From BQJD01 sp964350265 (lineage in GTDB: Bacteria; Pseudomonadota; Gammaproteobacteria; Arenicellales; CAJQKF01), in NCBI GenBank assembly GCA_964350265.1, contig CAYGJZ010000052.1:1-29391 (forward strand): a stretch of 29,391 nt of DNA, in the 5' to 3' direction. The position numbers and the translations under genes are program-made. Shown here piece after piece: positions 5,571 to 14,099 of this stretch. The notes below the pieces were generated by a model, which worked only from the letters and a program-made list of their open reading frames with translations, had not been told where the DNA came from and made no database searches. Positions within the stretch are counted from its first letter, which is position 1, and every line of letters starts with the position of its first letter.

Positions 5571-8500
5571 ATGGCGATCCGAATCAGCCTTCGTCACGTT
5601 ACCGAGTATCGGTACGAGAAACCGGTCCAGCTCACCCCCCAGCTCATCCGCCTGCGACCGGCGCCGCATACCCGCACGCCGCTGCACCACTACGCCCTCA
5701 ACGTAAGCCCGGCCAAGCACTTCGTCAACTGGCAGCAGGACCCGTTCGGCAACTTCGTGGCCCGCTACGTGTTTCCGGAGCCGACCCGTTCGCTGACCAT
5801 CGACGTCAACGTGGTGGCCGACCTGGTGACCATCAACCCGTTCGACTTCTTCATCGAGGATTTCGCCCAGGAATGGCCGTTTTCCTACCCCGAACAGCTG
5901 CGCCGCGAACTGGCCCCCTACTTCGAGCCGCGTGACGAGGGTCCACTGCTGGCGAAGTGGGTGGCGCAGGTGGCGCGGACACCGACGCCGACGGTGGATT
6001 TCCTGGTCGGCCTGAACCAGCGGCTGCAACAGGAAATCGGCTACGTGATCCGCATGGAGCCCGGGGTGCAGACTCCGGACCGGACCCTGGAAACCGCTCT
6101 TGGCTCCTGCCGCGACAGCGGCTGGCTGCTGGCCCAGGTGCTGCGCCGCCTCGGCCTCGCGGCGCGCTTCGTTTCCGGCTACCTGGTGCAGTTGAAAAGC
6201 GACGTGAAGAGTCTCGACGGGCCCAGCGGCACCGCCGAGGATTTCACCGACCTGCATGCCTGGACCGAGGTCTTCGTGCCCGGCGCCGGCTGGATCGGCC
6301 TCGATCCGACCTCCGGGCTGTTCGCCGGCGAGGGGCATATCCCGCTGGCCGCGACCCCGGACCCGGTGTCCGCCGCGCCGATCACCGGCGCCTACCAGGG
6401 CGACGCGGTGGCGGCCGAGTTCAGCTATCGCAACGAGGTACTCCGGGTGCACGAGGACCCGAGGGTGACGCGGCCCTACAGCCTTTCGCAGTGGCAGGAG
6501 ATCAGCGACCTCGGTGAAGCGGTGGACGCCCGCCTGGCCGCCGCCGACGTGCGCCTGACCATGGGCGGCGAACCCACCTTCGTCTCCATCGACGACATGG
6601 ACCACCCGCAGTGGAACACCGCCGCGCTTGGCGAGCACAAGCTCGAACGCGCCATGGCGCTGCTGCGACGACTGGCCGGGCGCTGGGCGCCGGGCGGCGT
6701 GCTGCACTACGGCCAGGGCAAGTGGTACCCCGGCGAGCCGCTGCCGCGCTGGGCACTGGGCTGCTTCTGGCGCGAGGACGGCGAACCGGTCTGGCGCGAC
6801 CCGGCGCTGCTCGCCGACCCCGGCGGCAAGGGCCAGGCCGACGATGCCGACGGCGAGCGCTTCGCCACCGCCCTCGGCCGCCGGCTGGGCGTCGACCCGA
6901 ACCACGTGGTCGCCGGCCACGAGGACGCGCTCTACTACCTGTGGAAGGAGGGCAACCTGCCGGACAACGTCGACGTCCTCGACAGCCGCCTGCGCGACCG
7001 CCTGGAGCGCGACCGGCTGCGACGGCTGTTCGACCGCGGCCTCGACCGCGCCGCCGGCCATGCCCTGCCGCTGGCCTTCGACGACGACGACGACCGCTGG
7101 ATCTCCAGTCCGTGGCGGTTTCGCCGCGGCGCCATGTTCCTGCTGCCCGGGGATTCGCCGATGGGTCTTCGCCTGCCGCTGGACGCGCTGCTCTTCGAGG
7201 AAGAGGAGCGGCAGCGGCGCGACCATCCGGCGGACCCCTTCGCCGAGCCGACCCCGCTTGCCGCGGGGCGGGTAGACGACCAGCGGCAACGGCTGTCGCC
7301 GATGACCGCGAAGGATGGCGCGCTGGTGCGCACCGCCATCTGCGTCGAGCCGCGCGACGGCGTGCTGCACGTGTTCCTGCCGCCGCTGACCACCCTCGGC
7401 CCCTGGCTGGCACTGGTGGAGGCATTGGAGGAAACCGCCGCCGAGCTCGACCTGCCGGTCATCCTGGAAGGCTACGAGCCGCCCCGGGACGATCGCCTGC
7501 GCCGCCTGCTGGTCACGCCCGACCCGGGCGTGATCGAGGTCAACGTGCCGCCGTCGGCCAGCTGGGCAGCGCTGTCGACCCTCACCGAGAGCCTCTACGA
7601 AGAGGCCCGCCTGAGTCGCCTGGGCACCGAGAAGTTCATGCTCGACGGCCGCCACGCCGGCACCGGCGGCGGCAACCACGTGACCCTGGGCGGTCCCAGC
7701 GCGGCGGACTCGCCGCTGCTGCGCCGCCCGCACCTGCTCACCAGCCTGCTGCGCTACTGGCAACGCCACCCGGGACTGTCCTACCTGTTCTCCGGCCAGT
7801 TCATCGGCCCCACCTCGCAGGCGCCGCGCGTGGACGAGGCCCGCGACGACGCGCTCTACGAGCTCACCATCGCCCTGGCACAACTGCCCGAGGGCGATGC
7901 CAGCGCGCCGTGGCAGGTGGACCGGGCGCTGCGCAACCTGCTGGTGGACGTCACCGGCAACACCCATCGTGCCGAGTTCTGCATCGACAAGCTCTACTCG
8001 CCGGACTCGGCCACCGGCCGCCTCGGCCTGCTCGAGTTCCGCGGCTTCGAGATGCCGCCCCACTGGCAGATGGGTCTGGTGCAGATGCTCCTGCTGCGCG
8101 CGCTGGTGTCGCGCTTCTGGGACCAGCCCTACCGCGGCGAGCCGATACGCTGGGGCACTGCCCTGCATGACCGCTTCATGCTGCCCCACTTCGTCGAGCG
8201 GGATGTCCACGACGTCTGCGACGACCTCGCCCGCTTCGGTCTGCCCTTCCAGCGCGACTGGCTCGACCCCTTCGTCGAGTTCCGCTTCCCCACCCACGGA
8301 CGCGTCACCATCGACGACGTCGAGCTGGAACTGCGCTTCGCCATCGAACCGTGGCACGTGCTCGGCGAGGAAGTCACCGGCCAGGGCACCGCGCGCTTCG
8401 TCGACTCCTCGGTGGAACGCGTGCAGCTCAAGGTCACCGGGCTGGTGGAAGGCCGCCACGTGGTCACCTGCAACGGTCGCCGCGTGCCGCTGCGCGCCAC

Positions 8501-8831
8501 CGGGCGCAACGACGAACGCATCGCCGGCATCCGCTTCAAGGCCTGGAACCCGCCCTCGGGCCTGCACCCGTCCATCGGCGTGCAGGCGCCACTGCGTATC
8601 GAGCTGATCGACACCTGGAACGATCTTTCCCTGGGGGGCTGCACCTACCACGTGGCCCATCCGGGTGGACGCAACTACGAAACCTTCCCGGTGAATGCCT
8701 TCGAGGCCGAGGCACGCCGGCTGGCCCGTTTCCACGATCACGGCCACCGACCCGGCCGGGTCTTCGCCCCGGTCGAGAAATCCTCGGCGGAATATCCCTA
8801 TACACTCGACCTGCGATACCCCGTACGTTGA
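5571..8831 (+). CDS. Transglutaminase-like protease fused to DUF2126 putative amidoligase
   Basis: This 1086-residue fusion has a bacterial transglutaminase N-terminal beta domain (about 1-90, with HVTEYRYEKPV and NWQQDPFGNFV). The transglutaminase-like core follows, with the triad Cys180 (GSCRDSGW), His229 (DLHAWTEVF) and Asp245 (LDPTSG). From about residue 325 to the end is DUF2126 (PF09899, annotated as putative amidoligase): LTMGGEPTFVSIDDMD, HYGQGKWYPGEPLPRWALG, DGRHAGTGGGNHVTLGG and FRGFEMPPHWQMGLVQMLLLRAL. The same chain thus carries a cysteine peptidase-type and a ligase-type module, suggesting it both opens and forms amide bonds; the substrate is unknown. There is no signal peptide, so it is cytoplasmic. 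Start ATG 5571; the upstream GAGG is distant and weak. It leads the rightward operon, 30 bp before the ATP-grasp gene. Full-length fusions of this kind occur in other proteobacteria. Confidence 0.93.
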   Translation: MAIRISLRHVTEYRYEKPVQLTPQLIRLRPAPHTRTPLHHYALNVSPAKHFVNWQQDPFGNFVARYVFPEPTRSLTIDVNVVADLVTINPFDFFIEDFAQEWPFSYPEQLRRELAPYFEPRDEGPLLAKWVAQVARTPTPTVDFLVGLNQRLQQEIGYVIRMEPGVQTPDRTLETALGSCRDSGWLLAQVLRRLGLAARFVSGYLVQLKSDVKSLDGPSGTAEDFTDLHAWTEVFVPGAGWIGLDPTSGLFAGEGHIPLAATPDPVSAAPITGAYQGDAVAAEFSYRNEVLRVHEDPRVTRPYSLSQWQEISDLGEAVDARLAAADVRLTMGGEPTFVSIDDMDHPQWNTAALGEHKLERAMALLRRLAGRWAPGGVLHYGQGKWYPGEPLPRWALGCFWREDGEPVWRDPALLADPGGKGQADDADGERFATALGRRLGVDPNHVVAGHEDALYYLWKEGNLPDNVDVLDSRLRDRLERDRLRRLFDRGLDRAAGHALPLAFDDDDDRWISSPWRFRRGAMFLLPGDSPMGLRLPLDALLFEEEERQRRDHPADPFAEPTPLAAGRVDDQRQRLSPMTAKDGALVRTAICVEPRDGVLHVFLPPLTTLGPWLALVEALEETAAELDLPVILEGYEPPRDDRLRRLLVTPDPGVIEVNVPPSASWAALSTLTESLYEEARLSRLGTEKFMLDGRHAGTGGGNHVTLGGPSAADSPLLRRPHLLTSLLRYWQRHPGLSYLFSGQFIGPTSQAPRVDEARDDALYELTIALAQLPEGDASAPWQVDRALRNLLVDVTGNTHRAEFCIDKLYSPDSATGRLGLLEFRGFEMPPHWQMGLVQMLLLRALVSRFWDQPYRGEPIRWGTALHDRFMLPHFVERDVHDVCDDLARFGLPFQRDWLDPFVEFRFPTHGRVTIDDVELELRFAIEPWHVLGEEVTGQGTARFVDSSVERVQLKVTGLVEGRHVVTCNGRRVPLRATGRNDERIAGIRFKAWNPPSGLHPSIGVQAPLRIELIDTWNDLSLGGCTYHVAHPGGRNYETFPVNAFEAEARRLARFHDHGHRPGRVFAPVEKSSAEYPYTLDLRYPVR

Positions 8832-8861
8832 CCATGCCTGCCTAACGAGGAGCCCCAGCCG

Positions 8862-10322
8862 ATGCCCATACGCTGGAAGCAGTACGATACCGGACCGTTT
8901 CACGACGAATTCATCGGTGCCGGCGGCCGCCCCCGCGCCCATGCCCGCCACGTGGCCCGCTACCTGGCCTCCCTGGACGAGGCCGAACTCGCCTCGCGCC
9001 AGGCCGCCGCCGAGCTGGCGATCAAGGAAATGGGCATCACCTTCACCGTCTACAGCGAGGAGTCCGGCAACGCCATCGACCGCGTCTGGCCCTTCGACAT
9101 CATCCCGCGGATGATCCCGCGCAGCGAGTGGGAGCGGGTGGAGGCCGGCCTCAAGCAGCGGGTGGAGGCGTTGAACCTGTTCATCGACGACCTCTACCAC
9201 GAGCAGAAGATCGTGCGCGACGGCGTCTTCCCCGCCGAGGTGCTGGCCTCGTCGTCGAACTTCCGCAAGCAGTGCGTCGGCATCCGGCCCGCCTTCGGCG
9301 TCTGGGCACACATCTGCGGCTCGGACCTGGTGCGCGACGGCGACGGCCGCCTCTACGTGCTCGAGGACAACCTGCGGGTGCCCTCGGGGGTGTCCTACAT
9401 GCTGGAGAACCGCCAGGTCACCAAGCGGGTGTTCCCGGAACTGTTCGAGCACTACCAGCCGCTGCCGGTGGACGACTACCCGAACCAGCTCTACGACACC
9501 CTCGCGGCGCTGTCGCCACGACCCGCCGACTACCCCGAGGTGGTGGTGCTGACACCGGGCATCTACAACTCCGCCTACTTCGAACATGCCTACCTGGCGC
9601 AGCAGATGGGCTGCGAACTGGTCGAGGGACGCGACCTGTTCGTGGACAACGACTGCGTCTACATGAAGACCGTGGACGGCCCGTCACGGGTCGACGTCAT
9701 CTACCGCCGCGTCGACGACCTGTTCCTCGACCCGGAAGTGTTCAACGCCGGGTCCATGCTCGGCGTACCCGGGGTGATGCGCGCCTGGAAGGCCGGCAAC
9801 GTGGCGCTGGCCAATGCGCCGGGGGCCGGCGTCGCCGACGACAAGGTGGTGTATTCCTACGTGCCGGAGATCATTCGCTACTACCTCGACCAGGACCCGA
9901 AGATCGACAACGTGCCGACCTATCGCTGCATGGAACCGGCGGTGCTCAAGCACGTGCTCGCCAACCTCGCCGACATGGTGGTCAAGCCGGCCAACGAGTC
10001 CGGCGGCTACGGCATGCTGGTGGGGCCGGCCTCGAGTCGCCGCGAGCGCACCGAGTTCGCCAAGGTCGTGCGCAAGGATCCACGCAACTACATCGCCCAG
10101 CCGGCCCTGAAGCTGTCCACCATGCCCACCATCATCGGCAACCGCATCGAGCCGCGCCATCTCGACCTGCGACCCTTCATCCTGAGCGGCGATCGGCAGT
10201 CGGTCACCACCGGCGGCCTGACCCGGGTGGCGCTGAAGAAGGGCTCGCTGGTGGTCAACTCGTCGCAGGGTGGCGGCAGCAAGGACACCTGGATCGTTTC
10301 GCAAAGCGGAGGGAAGAACTGA
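8862..10322 (+). CDS. Circularly permuted ATP-grasp protein
   Basis: This 486-residue protein is a member of the circularly permuted ATP-grasp family (CP_ATPgrasp, formerly DUF404/DUF407). Landmarks are DEFIGAGGRPRAHARHVARYL, LNLFIDDLYHEQKIVRDGVFP, GIRPAFGVWAHICGSDLVR, YVLEDNLRVPSGVSYMLENR, DCVYMKTVDGPSRVDVIYRR, VVKPANESGGYGML, and the C-terminal GGLTRVALKKGSLVVNSSQGGGSKDTW. ATP-grasp enzymes activate a carboxylate as acyl phosphate and couple it to an amine, so peptide or amide bond formation is expected; the substrates are unknown. Start ATG 8862 has a clear AGGAG 9 nt upstream. Its TGA shares one base with the ATG of the alpha-E gene, so the two are translationally coupled, matching the constant pairing of these families. 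Confidence 0.95.
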   Translation: MPIRWKQYDTGPFHDEFIGAGGRPRAHARHVARYLASLDEAELASRQAAAELAIKEMGITFTVYSEESGNAIDRVWPFDIIPRMIPRSEWERVEAGLKQRVEALNLFIDDLYHEQKIVRDGVFPAEVLASSSNFRKQCVGIRPAFGVWAHICGSDLVRDGDGRLYVLEDNLRVPSGVSYMLENRQVTKRVFPELFEHYQPLPVDDYPNQLYDTLAALSPRPADYPEVVVLTPGIYNSAYFEHAYLAQQMGCELVEGRDLFVDNDCVYMKTVDGPSRVDVIYRRVDDLFLDPEVFNAGSMLGVPGVMRAWKAGNVALANAPGAGVADDKVVYSYVPEIIRYYLDQDPKIDNVPTYRCMEPAVLKHVLANLADMVVKPANESGGYGMLVGPASSRRERTEFAKVVRKDPRNYIAQPALKLSTMPTIIGNRIEPRHLDLRPFILSGDRQSVTTGGLTRVALKKGSLVVNSSQGGGSKDTWIVSQSGGKN

Positions 10323-11290
10323 TGCTGTCACGGGTAGCCGAAAGCATTTACTGGATGGCCCGCTACCTGGAGCGGGTGGAAAACACCGCGCGCATGGTCA
10401 TGGTCAACGCCAACCTGCTGCTCGACCTGCCCAAGGGCGCGCAGCCGGAGTGGGAACCGCTGGTCTTCATCAACGGCGCCACCGAACAGTTCGAATCGAA
10501 GCCGCGCAAGTACGAGGAACGCGCGGTGGTCATGTTCCTGCTCGGCGACCGCGACTATCCCGGCTCGGTGATCAGTTCGCTGCGCGCGGCGCGGGAGAAC
10601 GCGCGCACCATTCGCGACATCATGCCGAGGGAAGCCTGGGAGCAGATCAACGAGCTCGACCTGTTCGCCCGCGACAACCTCGACAGCGGGCTGTCCAAGC
10701 GCGGCCGCCACACCTACCTGAAGAAGCTCATCCTCGGCGTGCAGACCATCACCGGCATGCTCGGCGGCACCATGAACAAGGGCCAGGGCTACCAGTTCCT
10801 GATCATGGGCCGGAACATCGAGCGCGCCGACATGACCACCCGCATCATCGACGTGCGTTCCGCCGACCTGATCGACGAAGGACTCGACCTGCGTCCGTTT
10901 CATACCATCCAGTGGGTCAGCGTGCTGCGCTCGCTGACCGGCTACCAGATGTACCGGCAAAGCCGCCAGGCGCGGGTACGCCGTGCCGACGTGCTGTCCT
11001 TCCTGCTGCAGGACCCGGACTTTCCGCGCGCGGTGTTCCACTGCGTCAGCACGGTGGAGCTGGGCGCCTCGAAACTGCCCCGCCACGACGGCGTGCTGCG
11101 TCACTGCGGCCGACTCAAGCGGACCGTGGCCGATGTCGACATCGGAAACCTGCGCCAGGACGTGCTGCACGAATTCGTCGATGCCTGCCAGCTCCACCTG
11201 GCCGAACTGCACCTGGAGATCGAGCGTGCCTGGTTCGGCCACGAGCGCGACACCGGTGTCGAGCAGTCGCAGACCCAGCTCGCCTTCTGA
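10322..11290 (+). CDS. Alpha-E domain protein
   Basis: This 322-residue, mostly helical protein of the Alpha-E family (PF04168) begins MLSRVAESIYWMARYLERVENTARM, the family signature, with WMARYLERVEN at 11-21. Later landmarks are REAWEQINELD, MLGGTMNKGQGYQFLIMGRNIERADMTTRI and LRSLTGYQMYRQS. The family is found almost only beside circularly permuted ATP-grasp genes. It is thought to be a partner or regulatory subunit, not an enzyme in itself; no obvious catalytic motif is visible. The start ATG at 10322 overlaps the preceding stop by one base and is preceded by GGAGGGAAG. Its stop lies 8 bp from the stop of the convergent MFS gene, and I see no terminator between them. Confidence 0.93.
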   Translation: MLSRVAESIYWMARYLERVENTARMVMVNANLLLDLPKGAQPEWEPLVFINGATEQFESKPRKYEERAVVMFLLGDRDYPGSVISSLRAARENARTIRDIMPREAWEQINELDLFARDNLDSGLSKRGRHTYLKKLILGVQTITGMLGGTMNKGQGYQFLIMGRNIERADMTTRIIDVRSADLIDEGLDLRPFHTIQWVSVLRSLTGYQMYRQSRQARVRRADVLSFLLQDPDFPRAVFHCVSTVELGASKLPRHDGVLRHCGRLKRTVADVDIGNLRQDVLHEFVDACQLHLAELHLEIERAWFGHERDTGVEQSQTQLAF

Positions 11291-11298
11291 CCCGGTCG

Positions 11299-12483
11299 CT
11301 AGCGCCGGGTGGAAGCCTCGCCGCGCCAGAGCCGGTGAAAGACCATGCCGGCGCCGAGCAGCAGCACGGCGGCGGCAACCAGCGACGGCACCAGCAGGCT
11401 GCCGGTGCGGTCCGCCACCACGCCGCCGAACAGCGGCCCGATCACCTGGCCGAGACCGAAGGAAGCGGTCATCAGCGCCATCGTGCGGCGTGGGTCCTGG
11501 CGTGACAGGTCGCCGGCGGCCATCAGCCCGAGGGCGGTGATGCCCATGATGGTGCCGCCGAGGAACACCGCGGTCAGCAGCAGTCCCGGCACGGTGGGCC
11601 ACAGCACGCTGGCGGCGATGCCCACTGCCTCCACCACGAAGGCAATGGCATAGGCCGGCACCAGGCCGGTGCGCGCGCCGACCTTCGACCAGAACCACAC
11701 CGACGGCGCCGCCGCCAGGCCGACCACCAGCCAGATGACCGGCTCGAGCACCCGCACCTGTTCCATGTCGCGCACCATCGAGACCACGAAGGTGGCGGTG
11801 ATCACGTAGCCGAAGCCGAACAGGCCGTAGGACACCACCAGCGTGCGCAGCATCGCCGGCTGCTCGCGCACCGTCCCCCGCGCCGACGGCGAGGCACCGA
11901 CATCGGCGCGCACCAGGCGCGCCACCAGCACCGCCACCAGTGCCGAGACGACGCCGGCCGCCAGCCACATGCCGCGCCAGCCCACCGACAGGCCGGCCAG
12001 CACCGTCACCAGCAGCGCCGAGGAGGCGATGCCGGTGCCAACGCCGGCGAAGTGCAGCGACGACAACCCGCCATGCCCGCGCACCGCCAGCCGCTGCACC
12101 ACCAGCGCCGAGCAGAACACCAGCACGAAGGCACTGGCGACGCCGCCGGCAAAGCGCAGCACCGACATCACCAGCATCGACTCCACCAGCCCCAGGGCAC
12201 CGGTGGTCACCGCCGAGAGCGACAGCCCGGCGAGCATCCAGGCGCGCCGCGAGCCGGGCACGAAGGGCGAGGCGGCGAGCAGCGCGCCGGCCACGTAGCC
12301 CAGGTAGTTGGCCGAGGCCAGCACCCCCGCCTGGGACTTGGACAGGCCAAGGCCCTGCTCCATCCACGGCAGCAGCGGGGTGTAGATGAATCGCCCGAAG
12401 CCCATGGCGATGGCCAGCGCCGCCAATCCACCCAGCGCCAGCAGCACCATCTCCCGGCGCGACTGCGCCGGGTCAGTGGCCAT
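11299..12483 (-). CDS. YbfB/YjiJ-family MFS transporter
   Basis: This 394-residue membrane protein has about 12 hydrophobic segments. The first contains MGFGRFIYTPLLPWM, the signature of the YbfB/YjiJ group of the major facilitator superfamily, followed by LSKSQAGVLASANYLGYVAGALLAA and, between the first helices, the basic GSRRAW. Later landmarks are VSYGLFGFGYVITATFVV in the second half and TASFGLGQVIGPLFGG near the end. The substrate of this group is not established; drug or metabolite efflux is usual for related MFS proteins. I place the start at ATG 12483 (MATDPAQSRREM) because the frame further upstream is Arg/Pro/Ser-rich and does not look coding. No strong ribosome-binding site is seen there. 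It is divergent from the small membrane protein gene. Confidence 0.88.
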   Translation of the reverse strand: MATDPAQSRREMVLLALGGLAALAIAMGFGRFIYTPLLPWMEQGLGLSKSQAGVLASANYLGYVAGALLAASPFVPGSRRAWMLAGLSLSAVTTGALGLVESMLVMSVLRFAGGVASAFVLVFCSALVVQRLAVRGHGGLSSLHFAGVGTGIASSALLVTVLAGLSVGWRGMWLAAGVVSALVAVLVARLVRADVGASPSARGTVREQPAMLRTLVVSYGLFGFGYVITATFVVSMVRDMEQVRVLEPVIWLVVGLAAAPSVWFWSKVGARTGLVPAYAIAFVVEAVGIAASVLWPTVPGLLLTAVFLGGTIMGITALGLMAAGDLSRQDPRRTMALMTASFGLGQVIGPLFGGVVADRTGSLLVPSLVAAAVLLLGAGMVFHRLWRGEASTRR

Positions 12484-12657
12484 GACGCGGGACGAGCTGG
12501 CAGAAGATGGGCAGACGCATGGTGTCCGGGCCGACGGGCCGTGGCAGAATGAATGGACCTGTGGACGCGGCAGCCACGGTGGGCCCGGAGGTGGACCTGC
12601 CGGGCACGCCGTTCCCGCGAACCCGCCGATTGTGCCACGGAGACGCGCCCGCCCGTC

Positions 12658-13164
12658 ATGCTTCGCTACCTGCCCGGCATCCTGCTCGTCCAGGGCATCA
12701 CCGCTGCCCTGCTGCTGATCGGCATCGACCGTCTCGACGACCCGGCGCTCACGTGGTCCCTGGCGGGCCTTGCCCTGGCGCTGGCGGTGATCACCGCGAC
12801 GTGGTTCGCGGTGGTCGCGCGGCAGGCCGGTGCCAGCGCGCTGTCGGCGCTGGAAAAGCGCCACCTCGGCGAACGCGAGAAGCTGAAGGTGAATGCCGAA
12901 CGCGCGAAGACCCACCTCACCGCGAAGCAGCACCGGGACCTGGAGCGCGAACGCCGCCGTCTCGGTGCCGCCGCCAACCGCAGGGTCGCGCTTGCCCTGG
13001 CCGGCGCCGCCACCGCCGGCGCGCTGATGCTGTTCACGCAGTTCCTCGGCCTTGGCCTGGTGCTGGTGGCCGGCGCCACCGGCTTCGGCGGTGGCTACCT
13101 GGCCCGCCTGCGCCAGGAGCGCCGACGCAACCCGGCACTGGAATCGCCGCGCACCGGGCCGTAG
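12658..13164 (+). CDS. Small membrane protein with central charged coiled coil, unknown function
   Basis: This 168-residue protein starts MLRYLPGILLVQGITAALLLIG. It has two N-terminal membrane segments (about 5-20 and 32-50) and a highly charged helical stretch at about 58-110 (EKRHLGEREKLKVNAERAKTH, RDLERERRRLG) likely to form a coiled coil. Two more hydrophobic segments near 115-150 are rich in Ala and Gly and end in GGGYLARLRQERRR. The ATG at 12658 is preferred over upstream starts because the upstream residues are low-complexity and Arg-rich; only a weak GGAG lies upstream. I do not recognise a characterised family. The layout resembles small inner-membrane proteins with a cytoplasmic coil. 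It is followed 44 bp later by an EamA transporter on the same strand. Confidence 0.6.
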   Translation: MLRYLPGILLVQGITAALLLIGIDRLDDPALTWSLAGLALALAVITATWFAVVARQAGASALSALEKRHLGEREKLKVNAERAKTHLTAKQHRDLERERRRLGAAANRRVALALAGAATAGALMLFTQFLGLGLVLVAGATGFGGGYLARLRQERRRNPALESPRTGP

Positions 13165-13208
13165 TATCCGCGGGCCGCCGCCTTCTCCCTTGCCGACCGG
13201 AACACCCC

Positions 13209-14099
13209 GTGCAGTCGATTCGTCCGCCGACCCTCGTCGACCTCGCCAAGCTCACCACCCTGGGCGCCATCTGGGCATCGGCCTTCGCCTGTATCGAGAT
13301 TGCGCTCACCGGCTTCTCGCCGCTGGCCATCGCCGCCTGGCGCATTGCCATCGGCACCCTGGCGCTGGCGCCGTTCGCCTTCCTCGGCCAGCCGCGCTGG
13401 CCACGGGGCACGCACAACTGGCTGCTGGTGGCCGCCGCCGGGGCGCTCTACAACGCGGTGCCCTTCACCCTGATCAGCTGGGGCCAGCAGCACATTTCCA
13501 GCGGCATGGCGGCGCTGCTGATGTCCTGTGGCCCCTTCGTCGCGCTGGCGCTGTCGCATTTCCTGACCCGCGACGACCGCTTCACCCTGCGCAAGCTGGC
13601 CGGGGTCAGCCTGGGCTTTGCCGGGGTGGTGGTGCTGCTCGGCGAACAGGTGCTGGCCGGCAGCCGCGGCGGTGTCGCCGGCCAGCTGGCCATGGTCGCG
13701 GCGGTGACCTGCTACGTGCTGTCGTCGCTGATCATCCGTCGCATCTCGGGCACCGCGCCGCTGGCACTGAGCGTGTCCGTGCTGGCCACCTCGGCGCTGT
13801 ACATGGTGCCGATCGCATTCGTGTTCAGCCATCCCCTGCCCGTCGTCGACGACCCGGCGCCGGTCATCGCGCTGGTCTTCCTCGGCCTGGTGCCGACCGC
13901 CGCGGCCTACGTGCTGCGGGTGCAGATCGTGCAGCAGCTCGGCGCCACCTTTCTTTCCCAGGTCAGCTACATCATCCCGGTGTTCGGCCTGCTGTTCAGC
14001 TGGGCGATCCTGGGCCAGCCACCGGGCATCACCACCTGGCTGGCCCTGCTGCTGGTCCTGTCCGGGCTGCTGGTGGCCCGCGGCGGGGCGCGCGGCTAG
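13209..14099 (+). CDS. EamA-family (DMT superfamily) transporter
   Basis: This 296-residue protein contains two EamA repeats and about ten membrane helices. The first repeat opens LTTLGAIWASAFACIEIALTGFSPLAIAAWR and has ISWGQQHISSGMAALLMSCGPF; the second includes VTCYVLSSLIIRRISG and ATFLSQVSYIIPVFGLLFSWAILG. EamA proteins export metabolites such as amino acids or move nucleotide-sugar-like compounds; the substrate cannot be told here. The start is GTG 13209, with CGGA 7 nt upstream, giving a length normal for the family; the open frame upstream of it is Arg/Pro-rich and not coding in character. Its TAG stop overlaps the stop of the convergent rarD gene at the palindrome CTAG (14096-14099). 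Confidence 0.88.
   Translation: MQSIRPPTLVDLAKLTTLGAIWASAFACIEIALTGFSPLAIAAWRIAIGTLALAPFAFLGQPRWPRGTHNWLLVAAAGALYNAVPFTLISWGQQHISSGMAALLMSCGPFVALALSHFLTRDDRFTLRKLAGVSLGFAGVVVLLGEQVLAGSRGGVAGQLAMVAAVTCYVLSSLIIRRISGTAPLALSVSVLATSALYMVPIAFVFSHPLPVVDDPAPVIALVFLGLVPTAAAYVLRVQIVQQLGATFLSQVSYIIPVFGLLFSWAILGQPPGITTWLALLLVLSGLLVARGGARG

Noticed and set aside
5526..9587. Very long open frame on the minus strand (over 1300 codons)
   Set aside because: It lies opposite the well-supported transglutaminase/DUF2126 and ATP-grasp genes, has a low-complexity His/Gly/Val-rich translation and matches no family; a typical artefact of high GC.
12507..13208. N-terminal extension of the EamA transporter frame
   Set aside because: The extension overlaps the small membrane protein gene and is Arg/Pro/Gly-rich; the GTG at 13209 gives the normal family length.
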